From the NCBI GenBank assembly GCA_016210395.1, contig JACQUI010000258.1, forward strand, positions 1 to 15,510: DNA of 15,510 bases, written 5' to 3'. The notes under the pieces are model-generated. The model worked only from the letters and a program-made list of their open reading frames with translations. It was not told where the DNA came from and searched no databases. The DNA comes from Chloroflexota bacterium (GTDB lineage Bacteria; Chloroflexota; Dehalococcoidia; Lucifugimonadales; JACPCL1). Positions 7,042 through 13,586 of the stretch are shown here, piece by piece (positions within the stretch are counted from its first letter, which is position 1; each line of letters begins with the position of its first letter). A program made the translations under genes and the position numbers.

Positions 7042-7623
7042 CTACTCCCTGGCGAGCGATTGCAGCGCCTGGCGCACCTGCTCCTCCAGCGGCAGTCCGT
7101 TGACATCCTTCAGGGCAGCCACTGCACGCTGCGCCTCGGCGGCGGAGTAGCCCAGCGCCAGGAGGGCGGCCGCCACGTCGTTGCTTGCCGAGGAGAGGGT
7201 CACTGCTGCGGCCTCCCACTCCTTTTGCAGCTTGGATTGCAGGTCAATGACAATCCGCCCCGCCGTGCGCTTGCCGATGCCATGCACCGAGGACAACAGG
7301 TCTGCGTTGCCGGAGACGATGGCCGTCGCCGCTTCGTCCGGCGAGAACGCGCCCAGGAGCGAAAGGGCGAGCTTGGGGCCAACGCCGCTGACGCCCAGGA
7401 GCGCGTCGAAGAGCCGCTTGCCCTGAAGGGTAGGAAAGCCATAGAGCACGGGGGTCTCGTCGCGCACCAGCAGCGTCGTGTGCAGCGTCACGGCGTCGCC
7501 CACGTTGCCGATGGTCTCGGTGACCGGCGCGGGCACGTAGACCAGAAAGCCGACGCCGCCCACGCCCACGAGGAGGTGGCCGTCGCCGATGGCAAGCAAG
7601 ACGCCTGTGAGAGATGCGATCAC
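7042..7623 (-). CDS. ruvA: Holliday junction branch migration protein RuvA
   Basis: A 193-residue subunit (usual length about 190-200) that binds four-way junctions as tetramers and loads the RuvB motor. Domain I (about residues 1-62) begins with the family signature VIASLTGVLLAIG...VGGVGFLVYVP. Domain II carries two helix-hairpin-helix motifs, LLGVSGVGPKLALSLL (about 75-90) and SSVHGIGKRTAGRI (about 111-124). Domain III (about 148-190) is the RuvB-contacting module, reached through a flexible linker. The start is GTG at 7623, overlapping the ruvC stop by four bases (GTGA), which fixes it and implies translational coupling; an upstream in-frame extension would run into ruvC. Confidence 0.96.
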   Translation of the reverse strand: MIASLTGVLLAIGDGHLLVGVGGVGFLVYVPAPVTETIGNVGDAVTLHTTLLVRDETPVLYGFPTLQGKRLFDALLGVSGVGPKLALSLLGAFSPDEAATAIVSGNADLLSSVHGIGKRTAGRIVIDLQSKLQKEWEAAAVTLSSASNDVAAALLALGYSAAEAQRAVAALKDVNGLPLEEQVRQALQSLARE

Positions 7624-8120
7624 GGGAGAAGCATACCCTCTTCCCGCAGCGCCTGCCAGTGGCACAGGGCCACGGCCAGGGCATCCGAGGCGTCGGTAGG
7701 GGTGGGCAGGGAAGAGAGCCGCAGGTGGAATGCCACCGCCTGCTGGACCTGGTCCTTGGTTGCCGCACCGTTGCCCGTCACGGCCAGCTTCACCTGACGG
7801 GGCGAGTAGCCGGCCAGGGGGACGCCTTTCTGCGCCGCTGCCAGGAGCGCCAGGCCCTGCGCCTGGCCGATGGCGAGCGCGGTGCGGACGTTGGCCGAGA
7901 CGAACGGCTCTTCAGCGGCGGCGTGGGTGGGATGGTGGCGCTCCATGATCTCAAGGAGCTGGGTGTGAAGGGTGTAGAGGCGCTGGCCCAGGGGCAAACG
8001 GCCAGACGCTGCAAGGACGCCCCAGGCCACGGGCGCTGGGTCGTCGTCGCCGACGGTCAAAACGGCATACCCCATGCGCAGCGTGCCGGGATCTATGCCT
8101 AGGATGCACAGGGATGGCAT
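7620..8120 (-). CDS. ruvC: Crossover junction endodeoxyribonuclease RuvC
   Basis: A 166-residue RNase H-fold resolvase that cleaves Holliday junctions as a dimer. The four acidic catalytic residues are all visible: Asp10 in ILGIDPGTLRMGYAV, Glu70 in AAEEPFVSANVRTALAIGQA, and Asp143 and Asp146 in TDASDALAVA, matching E. coli Asp7, Glu66, Asp138 and Asp141. The start is the ATG at 8120 with AAAGGGG five bases upstream. The longer reading to 8156 would start inside the 8146-8175 palindrome and add a non-family extension. It is second gene of the operon, overlapping ruvA by GTGA and separated from yebC by 85 bp that contain the palindrome. Confidence 0.95.
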   Translation of the reverse strand: MPSLCILGIDPGTLRMGYAVLTVGDDDPAPVAWGVLAASGRLPLGQRLYTLHTQLLEIMERHHPTHAAAEEPFVSANVRTALAIGQAQGLALLAAAQKGVPLAGYSPRQVKLAVTGNGAATKDQVQQAVAFHLRLSSLPTPTDASDALAVALCHWQALREEGMLLP

Positions 8121-8145
8121 GGGAACCCCTTTGGGCGCCGACAGT

Positions 8146-8175
8146 CGTAGGGGCACGATATGCCGTGCCCCTACG
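8146..8175. repeat. Perfect GTAGGGGC palindrome with 6-nt loop
   Basis: Arms CGTAGGGGCACG (8146-8157) and CGTGCCCCTACG (8164-8175) are exact reverse complements around ATATGC. It lies in the 85-bp gap between yebC and ruvC. It would form a very stable hairpin in the operon transcript, so it could attenuate or protect the mRNA, but there is no T-tract to make it a classical terminator. It shares the GTAGGGGC edge with 15309-15336 and, less well, 1955-1982. Confidence 0.8.
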
Positions 8176-8205
8176 TAGAGCCGTCATGCGCAGGCAAACG
8201 CCGCG

Positions 8206-8964
8206 CTAGCTCGCCTTCTGGTACTCTTCCAGGGCGTCCTCAGGGAAGTCGGCGCTGGTGTACACGCGCTGGACGTCGTCCAGCTCTTCCAGCTTGTCCA
8301 GCAGCCGGAGGGTCTGAAGCGCAGCCTTGACGTCCACGGCCACGGTCGTCTTCGGCACCATAGACAGCTCAGCGCGCGTGATGGCCGCGCCTGCGCTCTC
8401 CAGCGTCTTGCGCACCTTATCAAACGCGACTGGCGACGCGCGGATTTCCAGGGTTTCGCCGTCCTGATCGAAGTCCTCTGCGCCGGCGTCTATGGCCAGC
8501 AGCGTCAGCTCGTCTGCCTTGGACCCGGACGCCGCCACGACGATGACGCCGCGTTGCTCGAAGTTCCACGACACCGAGCCGCGCTCGCCCAGGTTGCCGC
8601 CGGCTTTAGAGAAGACGCTGCGTATTTCCGCAACAGTGCGCGTGACGTTGTCCGTAACGCCTTCCACAATGATGGCTGCGCCACCTGGGGCGTACCCCTC
8701 ATAGGTCACTTCCTCCAGCGCCGCCTGGCCTTCGCCGGTCCCTGCGCCCCGCTGTATGGCGCGTTCGATGTTCTCCACCGGCATATTGCTTTCTTTGGCC
8801 TTCAGCACCGCCAGGCGCAGCCGGACGTTCATCTCAGGGTCGGGGCCACCCGATCTCGCCGCCACGACGATTTCCCGGGCTAGCTTCGTAAAGACCTGGC
8901 CCTTGATCGCGTCCATCGCGCCCTTTTTCCGCTTGATATTCGCCCACTTGGAATGGCCAGACAT
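8206..8964 (-). CDS. yebC: YebC/PmpR family regulatory protein
   Basis: A 252-residue protein of the TACO1/YebC family, a cytoplasmic factor described both as a transcription regulator and as a translation factor relieving ribosome stalling. The start MSGHSKWANIKRKKGAMDA is the family signature, fixed at the ATG at 8964 rather than the upstream in-frame ATG at 8997, which precedes the likely transcription start. Further landmarks are AREIVVAARSGGPDPEMN, NMPVENIERAIQRG, YEGYAPGG, and GGNLGERGSVSWNFEQRG in the middle domain. Length fits the family. It heads the yebC-ruvC-ruvA-kinase operon and is preceded by a good promoter (9002-9030). Confidence 0.96.
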   Translation of the reverse strand: MSGHSKWANIKRKKGAMDAIKGQVFTKLAREIVVAARSGGPDPEMNVRLRLAVLKAKESNMPVENIERAIQRGAGTGEGQAALEEVTYEGYAPGGAAIIVEGVTDNVTRTVAEIRSVFSKAGGNLGERGSVSWNFEQRGVIVVAASGSKADELTLLAIDAGAEDFDQDGETLEIRASPVAFDKVRKTLESAGAAITRAELSMVPKTTVAVDVKAALQTLRLLDKLEELDDVQRVYTSADFPEDALEEYQKAS

Positions 8965-9001
8965 GTCGCCACCCCTACAATTCAATTCGATTCTCATCTG
9001 G

Positions 9002-9030
9002 AGTGTAGTGAAGGGGCTTCACGGTGTCAA
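9002..9030 (-). promoter_or_regulatory. Sigma70-type promoter of the yebC-ruvC-ruvA operon
   Basis: On the minus strand: a consensus -35 TTGACA (9030-9025), a 17-bp spacer, and a -10 TACACT (9007-9002; 4/6). Predicted transcription starts near 8995, giving a leader of about 30 nt before the yebC ATG. It is back to back with the MBL promoter. Confidence 0.65.
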
Positions 9031-9048
9031 TCTGCATTCGTGTTCAGT

Positions 9049-9077
9049 TTGCCTTGGCTCGCTGCACCTGCTATCCT
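9049..9077 (+). promoter_or_regulatory. Candidate promoter of the MBL-fold hydrolase gene
   Basis: TTGCCT (9049-9054), a 17-bp spacer and TATCCT (9072-9077), each 4/6 to consensus, 52 bp before the gene start. Position and spacing are right; hexamers are moderate. Confidence 0.4.
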
Positions 9078-9129
9078 CTTGGGGTTGTCCCAGCGCCCAA
9101 CAAGCAGGCCCAAAGCAGGAAGGAAACCA

Positions 9130-10149
9130 ATGGAAGTAGCCAGCGGTGTTTTCCAGTTCAAGATACCTATGCCCGTCAACCCCGCCATCCCCGACGGGGG
9201 TCTGCGCTACACCCTGGTGTACGCCGTCAAAGCCCCACAGGGGTGGGTTGTCATTGATGCTGGACTAAACACCGACGACGGCTTCAATGCCTTCACCGGC
9301 TTCCTCAAAGAGGCGGGCATCAACCCTCATGACGTGAAGCTGGTCTTCATCACTCACGGGCACGCAGACCATGCCGGGCTGGCCAACCGCTTCAAGGAGT
9401 ACACCGGCGCGCCCATTGCCATCCATCGCCTCGACGCCGCCGACCAGAACCCCATGGGCCGGCGGGACCCCGAAGCCACACGCAGCATCATGCTGCGATA
9501 CGGCGTCCCCGAGGACGAGATACGCCAGGGCTTTCTCCATCGCCCCGGCGACCACGGCCAGGTCAACCGGAGCCGGGATATCAACCCCTGGCAGTCCTCG
9601 GCGATCAAGGTGGACATGGTCCTGGAAGGGGGTGAAGAGTTGCTTCCCGGCTCGGAGCTGTGGACCATCTGGACCCCGGGCCACTCCGCCGGGCACCTTT
9701 GCGTCCATGACCGCCGCCGCAAGGTGCTCTTCACCGGCGACCATTTGCTGCCCATCATTACGCCTCACGTGACGCTCTTCCCCGGTGAAGAAGGCGATCC
9801 TCTGGGCGCTTTTATGAAGGGCCACCAGGAGCTACGGAAGCTGGACGCCGCCACCGGCTTTCCTGCTCACGAGTTCACCATCACAGACCTGAAGCTGCGC
9901 ATTGACCAGATCCTGCACCACCATCGCGAGCGCATGGACGAGGTGCTGGGCACCATGCGCGATGGCCCCAAGACCGCCTGGCAGGTAGCAGCCAACATCA
10001 AGTGGAACGTTGCCCCTTGGCCCGAGCTCAACGCTTGGACCCGGCGCGCGGCCATGATGGAGACGCTCTCCCACCTCCAGCACATGATGCTGCAAGGCGA
10101 GATCGTCAAGCAGGAGACCGGCCAGATGGTCACCTTCGCCAAGGGATAG
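9130..10149 (+). CDS. Metallo-beta-lactamase-fold hydrolase
   Basis: A 339-residue MBL-superfamily enzyme with a complete di-metal site: His76, His78, Asp80 and His81 in THGHADHAG, His185 in TPGHSAGH, Asp204 in FTGDHLLP, and His247 in FPAHEF. The C-terminal about 90 residues (HHHRERMDEVLGTM...KTAWQVAANI...LQHMMLQGEIVKQE) look like the helical/winged-helix tail seen in MBL proteins related to MBLAC2, nucleases or hydroxyacyl-glutathione hydrolases. The start is the ATG at 9130, with AGGAAGGA six bases upstream; an upstream extension to 8953 would overlap both promoters. It is a cytoplasmic hydrolase with no signal peptide. The substrate (thioester, lactone or phosphodiester) is not determinable here. 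A gene of unknown function follows 38 bp downstream. Confidence 0.92.
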   Translation: MEVASGVFQFKIPMPVNPAIPDGGLRYTLVYAVKAPQGWVVIDAGLNTDDGFNAFTGFLKEAGINPHDVKLVFITHGHADHAGLANRFKEYTGAPIAIHRLDAADQNPMGRRDPEATRSIMLRYGVPEDEIRQGFLHRPGDHGQVNRSRDINPWQSSAIKVDMVLEGGEELLPGSELWTIWTPGHSAGHLCVHDRRRKVLFTGDHLLPIITPHVTLFPGEEGDPLGAFMKGHQELRKLDAATGFPAHEFTITDLKLRIDQILHHHRERMDEVLGTMRDGPKTAWQVAANIKWNVAPWPELNAWTRRAAMMETLSHLQHMMLQGEIVKQETGQMVTFAKG

Positions 10150-10187
10150 CGCCGGCCCATTGCCGCGGCAGTCATGTGGGGACGCCT

Positions 10188-10751
10188 ATGGAGCTAACCA
10201 GTGATCTCTTCCAGGCACAGGTGGTTATTATCTACCTCCGCCGCGTCCAGATGGCGCTGTACATAGACCGCCGCGTCACCAGGGACGAGGGCCCGCTGGC
10301 ACGGCTGGCGGCGGAGGCGGAGCTATTGCTGGAAGGCAGGGATGTCCGCTTCCCGCTTACCCCCGTGGCCGTGGCGGAGATCGAGCGCCGTCAGTTCCGT
10401 TCGCCGGACCCGGTGACGCACAGCGCCTACTTCGCCCAGCTCAAAGAGCACCTGGAAGACAAGGTCAGGAGAGAACGGCCACTGCTTCCCGCGCCGGCCC
10501 TTTTGTGCGTCGCCCCGCACTACGCCCCCATCATGGTCCTCGCCCACAACCGGTTCTTCCTGCGTATGGTCGAACAGACTGCCGGCCAGGAACACCCGGC
10601 CTTCATCCCGTACGTCAAAGACCTGCTCCGCCAGCTCTATGTTCAGGAGTTGGAGCGGCCTGAGGCCATCCGCCAGACGAACCTCGACCGCCTCATCAAA
10701 GACTTTGCCAGCGCAGAGGAGTGGGCGGTCTTCGCCAGGCCGGAAGGGTAG
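10188..10751 (+). CDS. Conserved-looking hypothetical protein, 187 residues
   Basis: I do not recognise a family. The protein begins MELTSDLFQAQVVIIYLRRV, is Arg-rich and mostly helical, and includes VTRDEGPLARLAAEAELLLEGRD, a hydrophobic LLPAPALLCVAPHYAPIMVLAHNRFF centre (the middle could be buried or membrane-proximal) and RQLYVQELERPEAIRQ near the end. It has no signal peptide, nucleotide-binding or metal motif. The ATG at 10188 has only a weak GGGGA-like RBS. It is 38 bp after the MBL-fold gene on the same strand, so probably the same transcript. It ends 20 bp from the convergent DUF4926 stop. Codon use and length support a real gene. Confidence 0.65.
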   Translation: MELTSDLFQAQVVIIYLRRVQMALYIDRRVTRDEGPLARLAAEAELLLEGRDVRFPLTPVAVAEIERRQFRSPDPVTHSAYFAQLKEHLEDKVRRERPLLPAPALLCVAPHYAPIMVLAHNRFFLRMVEQTAGQEHPAFIPYVKDLLRQLYVQELERPEAIRQTNLDRLIKDFASAEEWAVFARPEG

Positions 10752-10771
10752 CATACACGAGCGCGTGAGCA

Positions 10772-11002
10772 CTACGTGGACGACTCCACAAGCCTGGCGT
10801 GGGGGACTTCGTCCGGAGAAACGGGCCGGACCTGGTCAGGCGTGAGGGCCACCAATGCGATGGTCTCTCCGGCAAAAGTGATGAACTCCACCTCGTACGC
10901 TTCGCCGCCGGAATGCTCCAGCACTATTGTGCCTGTAACACCGCTCTTGAGGCCATGCTCCGGCAGGTCAACGGTCAGGGCGACCACATCCAGTTCCTTC
11001 AT
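10772..11002 (-). CDS. DUF4926 domain protein
   Basis: A 76-residue small protein. It starts MKELDVVALTVDLPEHGLKSG and continues TGTIVLEH...EAYEVEFITFAGETIALVALTPDQVRPV, which is the DUF4926 pattern (a compact beta-rich fold resembling an SH3-like barrel). Its ATG overlaps, as ATGA, the stop codon that the upstream DUF6883 frame would have, so the two were translationally coupled. Proteins of this family are typically encoded next to DUF6883 proteins. The pair is often suspected to be a toxin-antitoxin-like or defence module, but the function is not established. The gene itself looks intact. Confidence 0.8.
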   Translation of the reverse strand: MKELDVVALTVDLPEHGLKSGVTGTIVLEHSGGEAYEVEFITFAGETIALVALTPDQVRPVSPDEVPHARLVESST

Positions 11003-11350
11003 CGTCTTGTTCCCTCCCTGGTCGGGTAGGCCGTGACCAGACGCGGCGCATCGTCAACGTTCTTAACTATCCAAACGGCGCCAACGAAAGGAACGACGTC
11101 CGTCAGGACAGTCCAAAGCGCTCAGTGCAGTGGAGTACATGCCGTCAGACCAAGGGATAACCCTTTCGACCTCGTGGTCGTTTGCGTGCTTGCGAAGGGC
11201 AAACGCCATGACCTCCAACGATGAGGCAGAAAAACCAAACGCCAGGAAGAACGCAGCTTTGAACCTGCCGTCAGGGTGGGTCAGGGACAGCAGGTACTTC
11301 GTGACCTTGGCTTCCGGCACGAGTGCCCGTTCCAGATTCGGGAGCTTCAC
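10999..11350 (-). pseudogene. DUF6883 gene broken by one frameshift
   Basis: From a GTG at 11350 the protein reads MKLPNLERALVPEAKVTKYL, then HPDGRFKAAFFLAFGFSAS and HEVERVIP, the DUF6883 pattern. As sequenced it stops at 11063 (95 residues). In the neighbouring frame the expected family C-terminus continues: VGAVWIVKNVDDAPRLVTAYPT, ending at a TGA (11001-10999) overlapping the DUF4926 ATG. The full span of 352 nt is one base over a multiple of three, so a single extra base (or two lost) within about 11085-11105 explains it. The repaired protein would be about 116 residues, the family size. The gene starts 6 bp after the VOC gene stop. A programmed frameshift or a sequencing error are alternatives. 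Confidence 0.75.
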
Positions 11351-11356
11351 CCCTGC

Positions 11357-12181
11357 CTATTTGCGCTCCACCAGTTGGATGAGTATGCCTTTTGTGGAAC
11401 GCGGGTGGATGAACACCTGGTCGCCGGGCTTGTCGCCGCCGATGATCTGCACGCCCTTGGCCTTTAGGGCCTTCACCCGTTCCGCCATGTCCTTCACTGC
11501 CAGGGCGATCAGGTACACGCCTTCGCCACGGCGCTCCAGGGCCCGTCCTACTGGGGTATCGGGCCCCAGGGGTTCCGACACCTCAATCGTGCGGCCGTCG
11601 TCGGTATGGAAGAATGCAGAGGTGATGCCCTGGGGCTGCAGGACGGCGGTGCGCTCGTAGGTGAAGCCCAGCGTGTCCCGGTACGTGGCGGTGGCCTGCT
11701 TCAGGTCCTTTACCGCAACGACGACGTGGTCCAGCCACCGGTACGGGCTGTCCGGGTGGTGGTTGTGCGCTGGGGCGGGGGCATCAGGCCAGCCGCGCTG
11801 CGTAAGCTGGATGAACAGGCCGTGGGGGCATCGTGGATGGATGAAGACCGGCCCGCGCGGGGCTTCGGTGTTTACCAGGCGCACGCCCTTGGCGGAAAGC
11901 TCCTTCTTTGTGGCCTCCAGGCTGTCTATCTCAATGGACAGCACGTAGAAGCCTTCGCCTCGGCCCTGGATGGAGCGGTCAACGGCATTGTTCGGCTCCA
12001 TGGGCTCGATGAGCGCCAGGAAGCGCCCATCCTCATAGGCGAAGAAGGCCTGGTAGATGCCCATGCCGGGCGACTGCCCCAAGCGGTCGAACTTGAAGCC
12101 GAGCTGGTCCCGGTAGACGGGAATGCTCTCCTCTCTGCTCTTAACAGCGATGGCAAGGTGGTCCAATGCCTTGTAACGCAC
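11357..12181 (-). CDS. Tandem VOC (glyoxalase/epimerase-like) protein
   Basis: A 274-residue protein made of two vicinal-oxygen-chelate domains, about residues 5-128 and 148-272, each resembling methylmalonyl-CoA epimerase (DHLAIAV...LGF...IEPMEP...GEGFYVLSIEID...AKGVRLV...VFIHP...GLFIQL). The first-strand His is kept (His8, His152). The GGGIHH ligand motif is changed to GEGFYV / GEGVYL, and the usual metal-binding/catalytic Glu near the domain end is Gln in both (Gln125, Gln269). Epimerase activity is therefore doubtful; binding or a different reaction is more likely. The start is GTG at 12181 with GGGGAGG upstream. It lies directly upstream of the DUF6883-DUF4926 genes and is probably co-transcribed with them. 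Confidence 0.85.
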   Translation of the reverse strand: MRYKALDHLAIAVKSREESIPVYRDQLGFKFDRLGQSPGMGIYQAFFAYEDGRFLALIEPMEPNNAVDRSIQGRGEGFYVLSIEIDSLEATKKELSAKGVRLVNTEAPRGPVFIHPRCPHGLFIQLTQRGWPDAPAPAHNHHPDSPYRWLDHVVVAVKDLKQATATYRDTLGFTYERTAVLQPQGITSAFFHTDDGRTIEVSEPLGPDTPVGRALERRGEGVYLIALAVKDMAERVKALKAKGVQIIGGDKPGDQVFIHPRSTKGILIQLVERK

Positions 12182-12230
12182 GTTGGCCTCCCCAGCAAAA
12201 GGATGGGCGTAGTGTACTACAAAAAAGTGC

Positions 12231-12604
12231 TTAGTTCTTGCTGCTCACTGCCTTCACCGCCTCGTGTCCCAGCCGCAGGAACTCGGGGTTGTTCCGAGAC
12301 TCGGCCACTGTGCGACAACTGGCAAGGAACATCTCCAGCGCATCTTCTCTGCCTCGACTCCCCAGTGCTTCCATAATCTGCTCGACGGCAGGCCTGTCTC
12401 TTCGGCCAGCCCTGAGAAGCTTGCCACTCCTTCCCGATAGCGGTCAACGGCCCACTGCAGGAGGACCTGCTGCGCGCGCTCCGCCCCAGCCTTTCCCAGG
12501 AATGCGCCGAGGACTGTCGGACGAGCTTAGCCGCTTTCTCAACCTTTTTGCTTGGCTTTGTCGTCTAGCCGTACTGAAATGGTCTGCTTTTTCCTAGTAG
12601 CCAT
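12231..12604 (-). pseudogene. Small ribbon-helix-helix-like gene with three frameshifts
   Basis: The ATG at 12604 (AGGAGAGG upstream) begins MATRKKQTISVRLDDKAKQK, a ribbon-helix-helix-like N-terminus. A one-base excess in the A5 run (12545-12549) must be skipped to continue VEKAAKLVRQSSA. A one-base loss near 12503-12508 leads to AFLGKAGAERAQQVLLQWAV and RYREGVASFSGLAEETGLP. Another loss near 12385-12389 leads to VEQIMEALGSRGREDALEMF and so on to KAVSSKN and a TAA at 12233-12231. The corrections (+1, -1, -1) exactly reconcile the 374-nt span with a 124-residue protein. The middle (WAVxRYREGxxSxxxLAEETGLPVxxIM) resembles UPF0175-type antitoxin segments. As sequenced it cannot make the full protein. 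Confidence 0.65.
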
Positions 12605-12667
12605 ACCATTCCTCTCCTCCCATTCATCCTTCCAAGATGCGCCAGCGGAGGCCCAGAAACATCTCCA

Positions 12668-13417
12668 TTAGCGGAACATGTCCCGCTGCGGGTCGCGAAG
12701 CAAATCGCGTACTCTGCCGTTGGATGGCGTGTAGGCATAGCCGCGCACGATTGCCACGGGCACCATGTCCACTTTGCCCATGACCAGCTCTGCCGCGGAA
12801 GCAATCTCGTCCACCACGGCGATGGCCGAGGCGTGGAGCTCGTGGCCGTAGGTGTCGGTAGTGCCCCGGTAGTCCTTGAGCACGCCGATTCCCGCCGAGC
12901 CGATGGCGATGTTCATCAGGCCTTCGCGCCAGGGGCGGCCCCAGGAATCGGTGATGATCACCGCCACCTGCGCGCCGGTTGCCTGACGCACCTCTTCGCG
13001 GATGCGCGCGGCTGAGGCGTCGGGGTCTGCGGGCAGCAGCGCCACCACGCCGCTGCCGGGGATGTTGGAGGCGTCCACGCCGGCATTGATGCAGTGGAAG
13101 CCGTGGTGGGTTTCCACCAGCAGCACGCCCTGGTCCATGCGCGAGACCCGTTTCGATTCCCGTAGCGCCAGCTCAATGAGGCGCGGGTCTCGACCGTACT
13201 GCAGCGCCCACTCGGCTGCAAGGTGGGAAGGCGTGACGCCGGCCAACTCGATGAGCCTGCCCTCCGCCTTGGAGACCACCTTCTGCGTCACCACAAGGAT
13301 GTCGTTTTCCTGCAGTGGTGTGCCCTGGGCCTGGGCTGCACGCAGGATAAGGGGCGTGAGGTCCATGCCCGGCTGGACCTCCGGGAGGCCACGGACGCCG
13401 ATGATGCGAATCTCCAT
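12668..13417 (-). CDS. cofE: Coenzyme F420-0:L-glutamate ligase CofE
   Basis: A 249-residue enzyme that adds gamma-linked glutamates to F420-0 using GTP, the tailing step of coenzyme F420 synthesis. Family landmarks are IIGVRGLPEVQPGMDL, NDILVVTQKVVSKAEGR, RDPRLIELALRES, GFHCINAGVDASN, LLPADPDASA, VIITDSWGRPWREGLMNIAIG, KDYRGTTDTYGHEL and IADEIASAAELVMGK-like near the C-terminus (VVDEIASAAELVMGK). The start is the ATG at 13417, with AGAGGAGC about 8 bases upstream; the upstream in-frame start at 13462 has no better support. Length matches the single-domain archaeal/bacterial CofE; the nitroreductase-like fusion of actinobacterial FbiB is absent. It shows the host makes F420. It is divergent from vapBC. 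Confidence 0.95.
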   Translation of the reverse strand: MEIRIIGVRGLPEVQPGMDLTPLILRAAQAQGTPLQENDILVVTQKVVSKAEGRLIELAGVTPSHLAAEWALQYGRDPRLIELALRESKRVSRMDQGVLLVETHHGFHCINAGVDASNIPGSGVVALLPADPDASAARIREEVRQATGAQVAVIITDSWGRPWREGLMNIAIGSAGIGVLKDYRGTTDTYGHELHASAIAVVDEIASAAELVMGKVDMVPVAIVRGYAYTPSNGRVRDLLRDPQRDMFR

Positions 13418-13497
13418 GCGAAGCTGCTCCTCTGCACACCAGTCTCTGCCCGAAAAGGCCAACCGCCGCGGTCCGAACCCCTCTCCAAAGGCACCTC

Positions 13498-13503
13498 ATC
13501 ATA
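13498..13503 (-). promoter_or_regulatory. Candidate -10 box for cofE
   Basis: On the minus strand TATGAT (5/6 to consensus), about 80 bases before the cofE ATG. No clear -35. It would leave a leader of about 75 nt. Confidence 0.3.
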
Positions 13504-13536
13504 CAACCGCACGCATCGCCGCGCTATCTGCTGTTT

Positions 13537-13558
13537 GTAGACTGCATGCAGTATCTAC
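13537..13558. promoter_or_regulatory. Palindromic operator candidate upstream of vapBC
   Basis: A perfect CTGCATGCAG core (13542-13551) is flanked by GTAGA on the left and TCTAC on the right, with a 2-base TA offset. It is 28 bp before the vapB start. An ACTGCA motif recurs at 13541 and 13565. RHH antitoxins of this type repress their own operons by binding such palindromes, so this is the likely VapB(C) operator. Seen: the palindrome. Inferred: its role. Confidence 0.5.
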
Positions 13559-13586
13559 TGCTAAACTGCACATGTCGGAGGACTCC

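Noticed and set aside
6925..7797. A 290-codon plus-strand ORF across ruvA and the kinase
   Set aside because: Antisense to two recognisable genes; low-complexity composition with no motif.
12209..12220. GTAGT-GT-ACTAC hairpin next to an A6/T6 run as a terminator
   Set aside because: The T-run lies on the wrong side of the stem for minus-strand transcription and the stem is only 5 bp.
10999..12604. Frameshifts as general low sequence quality
   Set aside because: RuvA, RuvC, YebC, CofE, the aminotransferase, the MBL and CitE-like genes are all intact over thousands of bases; disruptions cluster only in accessory genes. Raw reads would still be needed to exclude local errors.
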